Of a stretch of DNA of 64,000 nucleotides, positions 24,344 through 33,199 are shown piece after piece (the stretch's first letter is position 1; every line of letters starts with the position of its first letter). The DNA lies in assembly GCA_016200545.1 (NCBI GenBank), contig JACQEO010000007.1, positions 1 through 64,000 on the forward strand, written 5' to 3'. Below the pieces are notes generated by a model. It did not search any database. It was not told the DNA's origin and saw nothing but the letters and a program-made list of their open reading frames with translations. The position numbers and the translations under genes were made by a program. The DNA is from Deltaproteobacteria bacterium (lineage in GTDB: Bacteria > Desulfobacterota > Binatia > UTPRO1).

Positions 24344-26584
24344 ATGGATACGCGCAGCCTTGCTCCGCAGCTCATGCAGACCTTCCGTGCGGAGCTCGAG
24401 GAGCACGTGCGCGTGATGAACGAGGAGCTGCTCGCCCTCGAGCGCGCGGCCACGGGCGGCGAACGGTCGGCGCGTCTCACGGTGCTGTTGCGTGCGCTCC
24501 ATAGCTTGAAGGGCGCCGCGCGCGCGGTGAATCTCGGTCTCATCGCGGAGGTGTGTCATCGCCTCGAGGAGCCGCTGATCGCGGTACGCGACGGCAAGCG
24601 GGATCTCGATGCCGACCTGAGCGGGTTGCTCTTTGCCGGCGCCGACGCGCTCGCGGACGGCGCACGCCGCCTCGGGAGCGGGGAGGATCTCGAGTCGTCT
24701 TTGCTCGCCGAGCTGTCGGCGCAGCTCGCGGACGAATCCGGACGGCAGGGCGTGGGGTCGAGCGTCGCGCCGCCGCCGACCGGCGCGGTGGTCTCCTCTT
24801 CCGCCGCAGCCCGCACGTCCGCGTCCCCTGCGGCGGCCGTTCCGGGACGCATCGTGGAGGCGGCGGTGCGCGTTACCGCCGAGCGCTTGGACGCACTCGT
24901 CGCCGACGGTGGCGAGCTGCTGGTCGCGCACCATCGCTTGGAGGGCCGTCGTGACGAGCTCGCGACCTTGCGGGACGTCGTGCGTCGGTGGAACGCCGAT
25001 CGGCGTCGTCTGCGGACGTCGCGGGACGTTCCGCGACTCGGGCAGCAGGGCGACGACGGTGCCGAGTGGCGGCGCGCGTCCAACGCGCTCGCCTCCACCG
25101 CGGAGTGCCTGCAGCGGACCGAGAAGGAGCTCGATCGGTTGGTGGCGCGCCTCACGGCCGACGGCAACGCCATGGGTGCCGTCGCCGTGCGTCTCGAGGA
25201 GGACATCCGCCGCGTACGCATGGTGCCGTTCGCGGAGGCGTGCGCCGGTCTCTTTCGTGCCGTCCGCGATCTCGCCAAGGCGACCGACAAGGACGTCGAG
25301 CTGCTGGTGGAGGGCGGGGAGACGGAGCTCGACCGCTCCGTGCTCGAGGGCCTCAAGGATCCGCTCCTGCATCTCGTTCGCAACGCCGTCGATCACGGGC
25401 TCGAGACGCGGGCCGAGCGCAGCGCCAGCGGCAAGTCGGCACGTGGTCGCGTCACGGTCTCGGCGGCGTTGCGGGGCGCGCGCGTCGAAGTGGTCGTCAC
25501 CGATGACGGACGCGGCATCGACCTCGCGGCAGTCCGCGTGCACGCACGCGCGCAGGGCTTCGTCCTCCCCGAATCCGAGCGCGAGCTGGTGCGGCTCGTC
25601 TTCGAGCCCGGTCTTTCGACCGCCACGATCGTGACCGGCGTCTCCGGACGCGGCCTCGGCCTCGATGTGGTGAAGAGCCGACTCGAGACGTTGAACGGCA
25701 CGATCGACGTCGCGTCCGAGCCGGGACGTGGCACCCGCTTCGCGATGTCCTTGCCGCTGACGTTGACGACGGTGCGGGCGTTGCTCGTCGTCGCCGCCGG
25801 CCAGATGTTCGCGATCGCTGGGACGGCGATCGCCGGCCTGCGTCGGGCGCGGATCGACGATCTCGCCGTCGTCCAGGGGCACCCGATGTTGCCGGTCGAG
25901 GACGGGTTGATTCCGGTGGCGTCGCTGGCAGCGATCCTCGGGAACGGGGCGTCGCCCGGCGGCGACACCAACGTCCCCATCTTGCTCGTCGCCGCCGGTG
26001 GCGCGCGCGCGGCGCTCGCAGTCGACGAGCTCGTCGTCGAGCAAGAGATCGTCGTCAAGTCGCTCGGGCCCCGCCTCGCCGGCGCCCGCGCGGTGACCGG
26101 CGGCGCGCTGCTGGCATCCGGCAACATCGCACTGGTGCTGAACCCCGCCTACCTCGCGCGCCGCGCCGTCGGCAGCGCTGCGCGTCTCGTGTCGCGGACG
26201 TTCGACGCGGCGCCGGCGCGCGCGAAGCGCGTCTTGGTGGTCGACGATTCCATCACCACGCGAAGCCTCGAGAAGAGTATCCTCGAGACGGCCGGGTACG
26301 AGGTGGACGTCGCCGCCGACGGCGAGCTCGGATGGCAGATGCTGCAGGAGCGCGGCGCCGACGTCCTGGTGAGTGACGTCGAGATGCCGCGCATGGACGG
26401 CTTCGCGCTCACCGAGACGGTCCGCGGCTCGGCGCGCTTCCGTGAGCTGCCGGTCGTGCTGGTGACGGCGCGCGAGAGCGAAGCCGACAAGGCGCGCGGG
26501 CTGCGCGCCGGGGCGGACGCGTATCTCGTGAAGAGCGCCTTCGACCAGCGGGCGCTGCTCGAGACCATCGCGCAGCTGCTGTGA
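24344..26584 (+). CDS. cheA: CheA hybrid histidine kinase with C-terminal receiver (WspE-like)
   Basis: 746 aa. Hpt domain at about 1-110 with the phospho-accepting His53 in ALHSLKGAARAV. The dimerisation/ATPase part follows: HLVRNAVDHGLETR (N box), DDGRGIDLAAVR (G1), SGRGLGLDVVKSRLETLNG (G2). A CheW-like regulatory domain (about 475-610) and a receiver (about 627-746: KRVLVVDDSITTRSLE, phospho-Asp in VLVSDVEMPRMDG, VTARESE, Lys in YLVKSAF) complete it. The fused receiver can act as output or phosphate sink. No P2 CheY-binding domain is evident. ATG 24344 is 6 bp after the first MCP. Confidence 0.93.
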   Translation: MDTRSLAPQLMQTFRAELEEHVRVMNEELLALERAATGGERSARLTVLLRALHSLKGAARAVNLGLIAEVCHRLEEPLIAVRDGKRDLDADLSGLLFAGADALADGARRLGSGEDLESSLLAELSAQLADESGRQGVGSSVAPPPTGAVVSSSAAARTSASPAAAVPGRIVEAAVRVTAERLDALVADGGELLVAHHRLEGRRDELATLRDVVRRWNADRRRLRTSRDVPRLGQQGDDGAEWRRASNALASTAECLQRTEKELDRLVARLTADGNAMGAVAVRLEEDIRRVRMVPFAEACAGLFRAVRDLAKATDKDVELLVEGGETELDRSVLEGLKDPLLHLVRNAVDHGLETRAERSASGKSARGRVTVSAALRGARVEVVVTDDGRGIDLAAVRVHARAQGFVLPESERELVRLVFEPGLSTATIVTGVSGRGLGLDVVKSRLETLNGTIDVASEPGRGTRFAMSLPLTLTTVRALLVVAAGQMFAIAGTAIAGLRRARIDDLAVVQGHPMLPVEDGLIPVASLAAILGNGASPGGDTNVPILLVAAGGARAALAVDELVVEQEIVVKSLGPRLAGARAVTGGALLASGNIALVLNPAYLARRAVGSAARLVSRTFDAAPARAKRVLVVDDSITTRSLEKSILETAGYEVDVAADGELGWQMLQERGADVLVSDVEMPRMDGFALTETVRGSARFRELPVVLVTARESEADKARGLRAGADAYLVKSAFDQRALLETIAQLL

Positions 26585-26654
26585 AGACGATCATCCGCGT
26601 GTCCGTGTCGCTGGACGCGGCGGGCGATGCACGCGCGGCACAGGAGGGGACATC

Positions 26655-28246
26655 ATGACGGTGGGTCGGAAAATCGCGGTCGGGTTCGCGGCGGTCTTCG
26701 CCGTCTTGCTGGTGATCAGCAGCGTTTCCTACCGCGCGACGAACCAATTGATCGAGACGACGGGGTTGGTGACGCACTCGTACGCGGTGCTCGATCAGCT
26801 GTCGACGGTCGTCGCGCTGCTCGACGACGCGGAAAGCGCGGCGCGCGGCTACGTCATCAGCGGACAGCACGAGTTTCTGGAGCCGTACCACGCCGCGCTG
26901 CGTCCGCTCGAGGACACGATGGCCACGCTCCGCGATCTCACGGCGGACAACGTCCACCAGCAACGCCGACGCGACGCGCTCGAGAAACTGGTCCAGTCCA
27001 AACTGGAGCTGACCGCGCGTATCGTCGAGCTGCGCGACAGCAAGGTTTCGACGCCGCGGGCAAATTCGTCGCGCAGGGAAACCCCAAGAAGGTCATGGAC
27101 GAGATACGTGAGGTGATGCGCGGGATGCGGGGCGAGGAGGACACTCTCCTGCAGGCCCACAGTGCCGGAGCCGCCGACATGACCGCGCGCGTGCATCAGG
27201 TCATCGTCTACGGCACGCTCGCGGCGCTGCTGTTCATCATCGTCGCCTGCTGGATCCTCGTGCGGCGATTCATCACGGTGATCGGCGCGCTCCTCGACGG
27301 GGCGCGGCACGTCGGCGACGGCCGTCTCGACTACCGCATCCAGGTCGCGACGCAGGACGAGCTCGGCGATCTCGCCGCCGCCTTCAACGCCATGACGGTC
27401 AAGCTGCAAACCGCGATGGCGAGCTCGCGGGAGGCGGTGACCCGGTTGGCGACTGCGAGCGCCGAGATCCTCGCCAGTACTACGCAACAGGCGGCCGGGG
27501 CCGAGCAGCAGGCGGCGGCGCTCACCGAGACGGCGGCGATCGTCGACCAAGTGACGCAGACGGCGGCGCAGGCGGCGGCGCAGGCGCGCGGCGTCGGCGA
27601 GGCCGTGCAACGCACCGCCGACATCGGCACCACGGGGCGGCGCGCCGTCGAGGAGTCGGCGCAGGCGATGACGCGGGTGCGCGAGCAGGTCGAGTCGACG
27701 GCGGCGACGATCGTCACCCTCGCCGAACAAGCGCAGTCGATCGGCGAGATCATCATGACCGTCACCGACCTCGCCGAGCAGACCAACCTGCTCGCCCTGA
27801 ACGCCGCGATCGAGGCGGCCCGCGCCGGCGAGCACGGCAAGGGCTTCTCGGTGGTCGCGAGCGAGGTCAAGGCGCTCGCCGGGCAGTCGAAGAAGGCGAC
27901 GGCGCAGGTGCGCGACATCCTCGGGGAGATCCAGAAGGCGACGAACGCGACCGTGCTGTCCACCGAGTCGGTGACCAAGGGCGTGATCGAGGCGACGGAT
28001 GTTGGCCGTCAGGCGGGGGACACCATTTCCACCCTCGCCGACACGCTCGACGAAGCGGCGCGCGCGGCGGCGCAGATCGTCGTCGCCGTCGGACAACAGG
28101 CGACGGGCATGACGCAGATCCACGAGGCGATGCGGAACATCGAGCAGGTGACACGGCAAACGATCACGGCGACGCGGCAGACCGAGCAGGCGGCGCAGAA
28201 TCTCAGCGCGCTCGGCAACGAGCTCGCCGCGCTGAGCGGCGTCTGA
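26655..28246 (+). pseudogene. Second methyl-accepting chemotaxis protein, frameshifted
   Basis: ATG 26655 starts a protein nearly identical in layout to the MCP at 22694 (TM1 [20 protein letters not shown]; sensor [15 protein letters not shown]). At 27041-27046 the bases CAAGGT should read CAAGGGT: after ELRDSK the frame turns to nonsense and stops at 27116, while the -1 frame continues with [20 protein letters not shown] through TM2, HAMP, the signalling tip ([19 protein letters not shown]) and a stop at 28246. One missing G restores a roughly 530-aa receptor. There is no slippery heptamer. Probably an assembly error, possibly a recent mutation buffered by its paralogue. Confidence 0.85.
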
Positions 28247-28277
28247 GGATCGGCGGACCCCCCCGAAAGGTGATACC

Positions 28278-29336
28278 ATGCTGCGCGTTCTCGTCGTCGA
28301 CGATTCCCCCACCGTCCGGGCGCTGCTTGCCGACATCTTGCAAGGCGATCCGGAGATCACGGTCGTCGGCGAGGCACGGGACGGCGTCGAGGCCGTCGAG
28401 ATGGCGAAGCGGTTCAGCCCGCAGCTGGTGACGATGGACGTCCACATGCCGCGCATGGACGGACTCGAGGCGACCAAGGCGATCATGCTCGAGGCGCCGA
28501 CGCGGATCATCATCGTCACCGCGAGCCTCGACGAGCACGAGGTCGCGACCTCCCTGCAAGCGCTGCGGGCGGGTGCGCTGTGCGTGTTGCGAAAGCCGCC
28601 CGGCCCGGCGGCGCCCGGACATGCGAGCGAGTCGCGTCAGCTGCTCGAGACCGTGCGGGCGATGGCGGAGGTGAAGGTTCCCGGGCACACGCGCGCTGCC
28701 GAGCCCGCGCCGGTAAACGGTGGCACGCGGGTGGTCGCGCTTGCGGCCTCGACCGGCGGTCCGGGGGCGTTGCACCGCATCCTTTCGGAGCTGCCCTGCG
28801 ACTTCGGCGTCCCGGTGCTCGCGGTGCAGCACATGAGCCGCGGATTCATCCCCGGGCTCGTGAGCTGGTTGAATGCCGGTACGGCGTTGCGCGTGAAGAT
28901 CGCCGAGGCCGGCGAGGCGCTCGCCCCGGGCGTGGTGTACCTCGCGCCCGACGGACGCCACCTCGGCGTCGGACGCGGAGTGCGCGTCACACTCTCCGAC
29001 GAGGCGCCGGTGCGCGGCTTTCGCCCGGCCGCATCGTACCTCTTCGAGTCGGTGGCGCACGCGTTCGGGTTCGGCGTCGTGGCGGCGATCTTGACGGGTA
29101 TGGGCGACGACGGCGTCGTCGGGCTCGGCGCCGTGCGTCGTGCGGGCGGGTACGTCCTCGCGCAGGACGAGCCGTCGTCAGTCGTCTTCGGCATGCCCGG
29201 AGCGGCCGTCGCGGCGGGCGTCGTCGACGAGGTCCTCCCGCTCCGCGACGTGAGCGAGCGCTTGCTCGCACTCCTCACCGGGCCGCGGCTGCGATCCGCC
29301 GGCGCGCGCTCGTATGGATCGGGAGGCAACCGATGA
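28278..29336 (+). CDS. cheB: CheB protein-glutamate methylesterase/deamidase
   Basis: 352 aa. Receiver at 1-110 with phospho-Asp54 (LVTMDVHMPRMDG) and Lys in VLRKPPGP. The catalytic methylesterase domain at about 150-345 has the Ser-His-Asp triad in LAASTGGPGAL (Ser158), VQHMSRGF (His185) and LTGMGDDGV (Asp278). It removes methyl groups from the receptors in opposition to CheR; phosphorylation by CheA gives adaptation. The linker is Glu/Pro-rich. Stop overlaps the next ATG by ATGA. Corresponds to WspF. Confidence 0.95.
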   Translation: MLRVLVVDDSPTVRALLADILQGDPEITVVGEARDGVEAVEMAKRFSPQLVTMDVHMPRMDGLEATKAIMLEAPTRIIIVTASLDEHEVATSLQALRAGALCVLRKPPGPAAPGHASESRQLLETVRAMAEVKVPGHTRAAEPAPVNGGTRVVALAASTGGPGALHRILSELPCDFGVPVLAVQHMSRGFIPGLVSWLNAGTALRVKIAEAGEALAPGVVYLAPDGRHLGVGRGVRVTLSDEAPVRGFRPAASYLFESVAHAFGFGVVAAILTGMGDDGVVGLGAVRRAGGYVLAQDEPSSVVFGMPGAAVAAGVVDEVLPLRDVSERLLALLTGPRLRSAGARSYGSGGNR

Positions 29337-30649
29337 GTCAGGTGCTCGTCGTCGAGGACAGCGCCACGCAAGCCGAGCAGATCACGCTCACGCTGCGCGC
29401 GGCGGGATTCGCGGTCGAGGTGGCCGCAGACGCGGAGAGCGCACTCGCGTGCTGCGCCGCCGCGGCGTTCGACGTCGTCCTCAGCGACATCGTGATGCCG
29501 GGGAAGTCGGGCTACGAGCTCTGCCACGAGCTCAAGCAGCGCGAGCACACCCGCGACCTGCCGATCATCCTGATGACGACGCTCAACGACCCAATGGCGA
29601 TCATCGACGCGCTCGTCTGCGGGGCGGAGAACTTCATCACCAAGCCGTACGAGGCCGACTACCTGGTCGGACGCATCAATGACGTGATCGCGACGCGCGA
29701 GCGGCGGCGCGGCCGCCGTCTCGTCACCGAGACCGAGATCGCGTTTCTCGGCAAGCGCTTCGTGATCAACTCCGACAAGGAGCAGATCCTGAACCTCCTG
29801 GTCTCCACCTTCGAGGACATCGTGCGTGCCAACCGCGGCCTCGAGGAGAGCCACGCCGCGCTTCGCGAGGCGGATCGTGAGCTCCAGCTCCACAGCCGGC
29901 AGCTGGCGCGCAGCAATCGCGACCTCGAGGCCTTCGTCTTCACCGTCTCGCACGACCTCAAGGAGCCGCTGCGCGGCGTCGAGGGGTTCAGTCGCATCCT
30001 CCAACAGGACTACGCGTCCGCGCTCGACGAAGCGGGCACACGCTACCTCGGGTTCGTCTGCGACTCGGCGAAGCGCATGCGGCAGCTGATCGACGACTTG
30101 CTCGCCTTCTCGCGGGTCGGTCGCCAGCACTCGCGGCCGACCGCGGTCGCGCTCGGCCCGCTCGTGCAGGACGTCCTCGGCGCCATTCGTTTCTCGATCG
30201 ACGACGCCAAGGCGACGGTACGCGTCGCCACCGAGCTTCCGACCGTCATCGGGTACCGCGTGCTGCTGTCTGAACTGTTCTCGAATCTCCTCGGCAATGC
30301 GATCAAATACCGCCGGCGCGATATCGCGCCGGAGATCGTGATCACCGCCCGGTCACTCGATGATGGGGGTGTCGAGATCGCGGTCGCCGACAACGGCATC
30401 GGGGTACCCGTCCAGTATCGTGAAAAGGTGTTCGGGCTCTTCCAGCGCCTTCACCAGCGCGACGAGTATCCCGGCACGGGGGTCGGGCTCGCGCTCTGCA
30501 AACGCATCGTCGAGCAACACGCCGGGACGATCGGGCTCGAGGAAACGGCGGGGGGCGGGTGCACCGTGCGGCTGACGTTGCGGCATCCGGAGCCGATGAC
30601 GACGGCGGACGAGACCGTCGGCGGCGCGCCTGCCGCTGATCAAACCTGA
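29333..30649 (+). CDS. Receiver-histidine kinase (REC-HisKA-HATPase)
   Basis: 438 aa from ATG 29333, overlapping cheB by 4 bp. Receiver at 1-120 (VLVVEDSATQAEQITLTLRA; phospho-Asp in VVLSDIVMPGKSGYEL; Lys in FITKPYEADYL), a coiled-coil linker (about 165-200), then HisKA with H box FVFTVSHDLKEPLRGVEGFS, N box LLGNAIKYRRR, G1 DNGIGVP and G2 GTGVGLALCKRIVEQH. This phytochrome-like kinase class often starts a phosphorelay. It occupies the position of the WspR cyclase in Wsp operons: the CheA signal would phosphorylate its receiver and tune a second kinase. No cognate regulator is adjacent. Confidence 0.9.
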   Translation: MSQVLVVEDSATQAEQITLTLRAAGFAVEVAADAESALACCAAAAFDVVLSDIVMPGKSGYELCHELKQREHTRDLPIILMTTLNDPMAIIDALVCGAENFITKPYEADYLVGRINDVIATRERRRGRRLVTETEIAFLGKRFVINSDKEQILNLLVSTFEDIVRANRGLEESHAALREADRELQLHSRQLARSNRDLEAFVFTVSHDLKEPLRGVEGFSRILQQDYASALDEAGTRYLGFVCDSAKRMRQLIDDLLAFSRVGRQHSRPTAVALGPLVQDVLGAIRFSIDDAKATVRVATELPTVIGYRVLLSELFSNLLGNAIKYRRRDIAPEIVITARSLDDGGVEIAVADNGIGVPVQYREKVFGLFQRLHQRDEYPGTGVGLALCKRIVEQHAGTIGLEETAGGGCTVRLTLRHPEPMTTADETVGGAPAADQT

Positions 30650-31989
30650 CGGTTGCGGCGGACGGCGGCGCCAGGCGCCGCGGCGACGACCGCATCGGTC
30701 GCCAGATCGGTCGATTTGCGCTGCGTCCGCCGGACGTGCGGTCTTCGCCGCGCGGGAGCCGCCGCGGGAGCGGGTGCGCCGACGACGACTGGGAGCGGGA
30801 ACTCGACCCGCACCGTCGTGCCCTGTCCGGGCACGCTCTCGATCGCGATCGTCCCGCCGAGCAGCGACGTGTAGCGGTTGACGATGCCGAGTCCGAGGCC
30901 GAGGCCCTCGAAGCTGCGGGTGCTCGAACCGTCGAGCTGGCGGAAGTCCTCGAAGATCAGTCCGCGCGCCTCGTGCGGGAAGCCGACGCCGGTATCGGCG
31001 ACGGTGAGCACGAGGCTGCCGCTTGCGCTCGGCGCGAGCGTCACGACGACCCGCCCGGCGTGCGTGAACTTGATGGCGTTACTGAGGAGGTGGTACGCGA
31101 CGGCGCGGATCTTCTCGCGGTCGTGCTCGACCTCGGCGCGGTCGCTCGGCGATTGCCACTCGAGCGCCAGGCCCTTGTCGGCATTGAGCAGGACGGCGTC
31201 GGCACGGAGCTCCTCGATGAGGGCGCTGCATAGGAAGCGCGAGCACGTCACACCGATGGTGCCGGACCGCAGCTGCGCCAGGGTGAGCAGCGACTGCAAG
31301 ACTTCGTGGAGGCGCGTGACCTGTCCGCGCACCTTGTTCAGCATGTCGTGAGCCGCGCTCTCCGGTGACAGCTCGCCCTCGAGGAGCTCGTGGTAGCCCA
31401 TGATGATGTTGAGTGGTGTTCGCAGCTCGTGGGACAGATTGGAGACGATCTCCGCCTTGATCCGGGCCGCCTCCTCGGAGCGGAGATAGAGCGCCTCGAT
31501 CTCGGCGGCCTGGGTCCGCACCATCGAGGTGCGCGCCTCCACCTTGGCCTCGAGCTCGCTGGCGTACGCTTCGAGGCGCGCCCTCGACTCGGCGAGCGCG
31601 CGTTCGAGGCGCACCCGCTCGAGGACGCGCTCCACCGCGAGACACAGCGCCGGGCCGCCGTCCACGTCTTTTGAGACGTAGTCGTACGCCCCATGTCGCA
31701 GGGTCTCGACCGCGACCCCGAGATCGCTCTGCCCGGTCGTCATGATGACCGGGGGATGGGGCAGGCGATCGAGCTCCTGCAAGACGGCGAGGCCGTCGAG
31801 ATCGGGGAGATGGTAGTCGAGGAGCATCAGGTCGAGGTTGCCGGCGGCGAGATGCGACTGCGCCTGCGCCCAGCTTCCGACCGCGATCACCTCCACCGGA
31901 CCGAGTGGCGCCGCGAGCCCGCCGAGGGTGCGCGCCGCCAACTCACGGTCGACGGGACTGTCGTCGATCAACAACACCCGAATACCCAT
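30640..31989 (-). CDS. Receiver-histidine kinase, convergent to the che cluster
   Basis: 449 aa from ATG 31989. Receiver at 1-125 (GIRVLLIDDSPVDRELAA; phospho-Asp in LMLLDYHLPDLDGL; YVSKDVDGG), a coiled coil (about 128-185), HisKA with NLSHELRTPLNIIMGYHELL, N box LLSNAIKFTHAG, G1 DTGVGFP, G2 EGLGLGLGIVNRYTSLLGG. The basic Ala/Pro/Arg C-terminal tail (about 400-449) is unusual. Its 3' end overlaps the preceding kinase gene by 10 bp, tail to tail. Same domain plan as that kinase but not a close copy, so it may be a second output or a cross-talk partner. Confidence 0.9.
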   Translation of the reverse strand: MGIRVLLIDDSPVDRELAARTLGGLAAPLGPVEVIAVGSWAQAQSHLAAGNLDLMLLDYHLPDLDGLAVLQELDRLPHPPVIMTTGQSDLGVAVETLRHGAYDYVSKDVDGGPALCLAVERVLERVRLERALAESRARLEAYASELEAKVEARTSMVRTQAAEIEALYLRSEEAARIKAEIVSNLSHELRTPLNIIMGYHELLEGELSPESAAHDMLNKVRGQVTRLHEVLQSLLTLAQLRSGTIGVTCSRFLCSALIEELRADAVLLNADKGLALEWQSPSDRAEVEHDREKIRAVAYHLLSNAIKFTHAGRVVVTLAPSASGSLVLTVADTGVGFPHEARGLIFEDFRQLDGSSTRSFEGLGLGLGIVNRYTSLLGGTIAIESVPGQGTTVRVEFPLPVVVGAPAPAAAPARRRPHVRRTQRKSTDLATDAVVAAAPGAAVRRNRQV

Positions 31990-32105
31990 GGTGATCCGGA
32001 GAGGCATCGGCAGAATGGGCCGCGAACTTGAGCAGCGACCGCGGTCGCGCCGCAATCACGACGGAAGGTGTCGTGCGACTTGCCGCGTCGTGCGATGCGC
32101 GCCGC

Positions 32106-33032
32106 TCAGAACTCGCAGCCGCCGGCCCTGCAGCCGCTGAAGTCGATCGTGCAGTCGCGCCGGCACGCGAGCCTGCCGCCGGCGTCGTCGCAGAAGTCGT
32201 CGCAGGTGCACACGTCCTCGAGGCAACTGTCGGTGTCGTAGGCCCTGCCATCGCATTCCTCGTCGCCCTCGACGATCCCGTTCCCGCAGACGGGAGTGCT
32301 CGTCGGTGACGGCGTCGGGATCCCGGTGAGCGTCGGCGTCGGCGCGACGGTCGGACTGGCGGTCGCGAAGGGGGTCGTCGGCGTCCGGCGCGGTCGCCGC
32401 GTCCGCGTGGGCATCGGCGTTGGCCCGGCGAGGGTCACCGTCGGGGTCGGATGATCGCACGCCGCCGCGGCGTCGCTCGCCTCGAGCGCGTCGAGCTCGT
32501 GTTCGAGGCCGACGCACGCCAACGCCTCGGCGGCGCGCGGTACCTCGGCGACCGCGAGGAGCCGCGTCGTCGCGCTGTCGACGAGGCGTCCGACGCACGT
32601 GCCGAGCGAGCGCAGGTCCGCGACCTCGGTCGGCGCCGGGAGGCATTGGCAGGTATGCGCAGCACTTGCGAATCCGAGGCCGTTCGCGTCGAGGACGGTG
32701 GAAAAGGCGATGCGCGTACAGCATCCGCTCGCCACCTTGACGGCGAAGCGCTGCGCGTCGCGCGCCAACTTCAGCTGCTGCGCGTGACATCGCGGTGCCG
32801 CCGCCGCGCAGCATGCGCTTGGGTCGGCGCCGTCGGTCGTGAGGCAGCGTACGCCGGCGGCGATGCACCTGCCGACCTGCCGTCGGATGCCGTCGCCAAG
32901 CTGGCGGCTGGCGCGTGCCAGCGCCTCCTGACACGCGGTGACCGGATCGGACGTCGGCCGCACGGCGACGTCGTCGGCGTGCGCATCGACAGCGAGGAAC
33001 ACGACGAGGAGAACGATCGCGAGAGTGCGCAT
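32106..33032 (-). CDS. Secreted Cys-rich protein with Thr/Pro linker and DUF4215-like C-terminus
   Basis: 308 aa from ATG 33032. Signal peptide at 1-19 (LAIVLLVVFLAVDAHA). Residues 30-195 are helical and rich in Cys (CCAAAAPRCHAQQ, CQCLPAP), probably disulfide-bonded. Residues about 195-250 form a Thr/Pro linker (TPTVTLAGPTPMPTRT). The C-terminus begins PVCGNGIVEGDEECDG, the start of the Cys-rich repeat common in myxobacterial and related extracellular proteins, here one copy ending in GGCEF. Probably cell-surface or extracellular; function unknown. One of several such proteins in the window. Confidence 0.75.
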   Translation of the reverse strand: MRTLAIVLLVVFLAVDAHADDVAVRPTSDPVTACQEALARASRQLGDGIRRQVGRCIAAGVRCLTTDGADPSACCAAAAPRCHAQQLKLARDAQRFAVKVASGCCTRIAFSTVLDANGLGFASAAHTCQCLPAPTEVADLRSLGTCVGRLVDSATTRLLAVAEVPRAAEALACVGLEHELDALEASDAAAACDHPTPTVTLAGPTPMPTRTRRPRRTPTTPFATASPTVAPTPTLTGIPTPSPTSTPVCGNGIVEGDEECDGRAYDTDSCLEDVCTCDDFCDDAGGRLACRRDCTIDFSGCRAGGCEF

Positions 33033-33074
33033 GGTGCGTCTCCGTGAACGCGCAGTGTCCGAGCTTGCACGTCA

Positions 33075-33105
33075 ACCATACGCTCCGAGCAGCACCCGCT
33101 GTCAA
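33075..33105 (-). promoter_or_regulatory. Predicted promoter for the secreted Cys-rich protein
   Basis: On the minus strand TTGACA (33105-33100) and TATGGT (33080-33075) are 19 bp apart, 42 bp upstream of the ATG at 33032. The -35 is perfect, the spacing slightly long. It borders an unusually AT-rich patch (about 33105-33185) in this GC-rich sequence. Confidence 0.35.
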
Positions 33106-33199
33106 TACGACTTTATATGTCGTGACGCACAGTTATTATGAATTAACAATTGTTATTCGGAAGTAGTAATACCAAAGAACTATGAGCGAGGAGTGATGC

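Noticed and set aside
23291-26044. 917-residue minus-strand frame
   Set aside because: Arg/His/Gly-rich antisense of the MCP and cheA genes.
27041-27046. Programmed ribosomal frameshift in the second MCP (also the Kir and DadA genes)
   Set aside because: No slippery heptamer or following structure at any of the sites; a single base loss explains each better.
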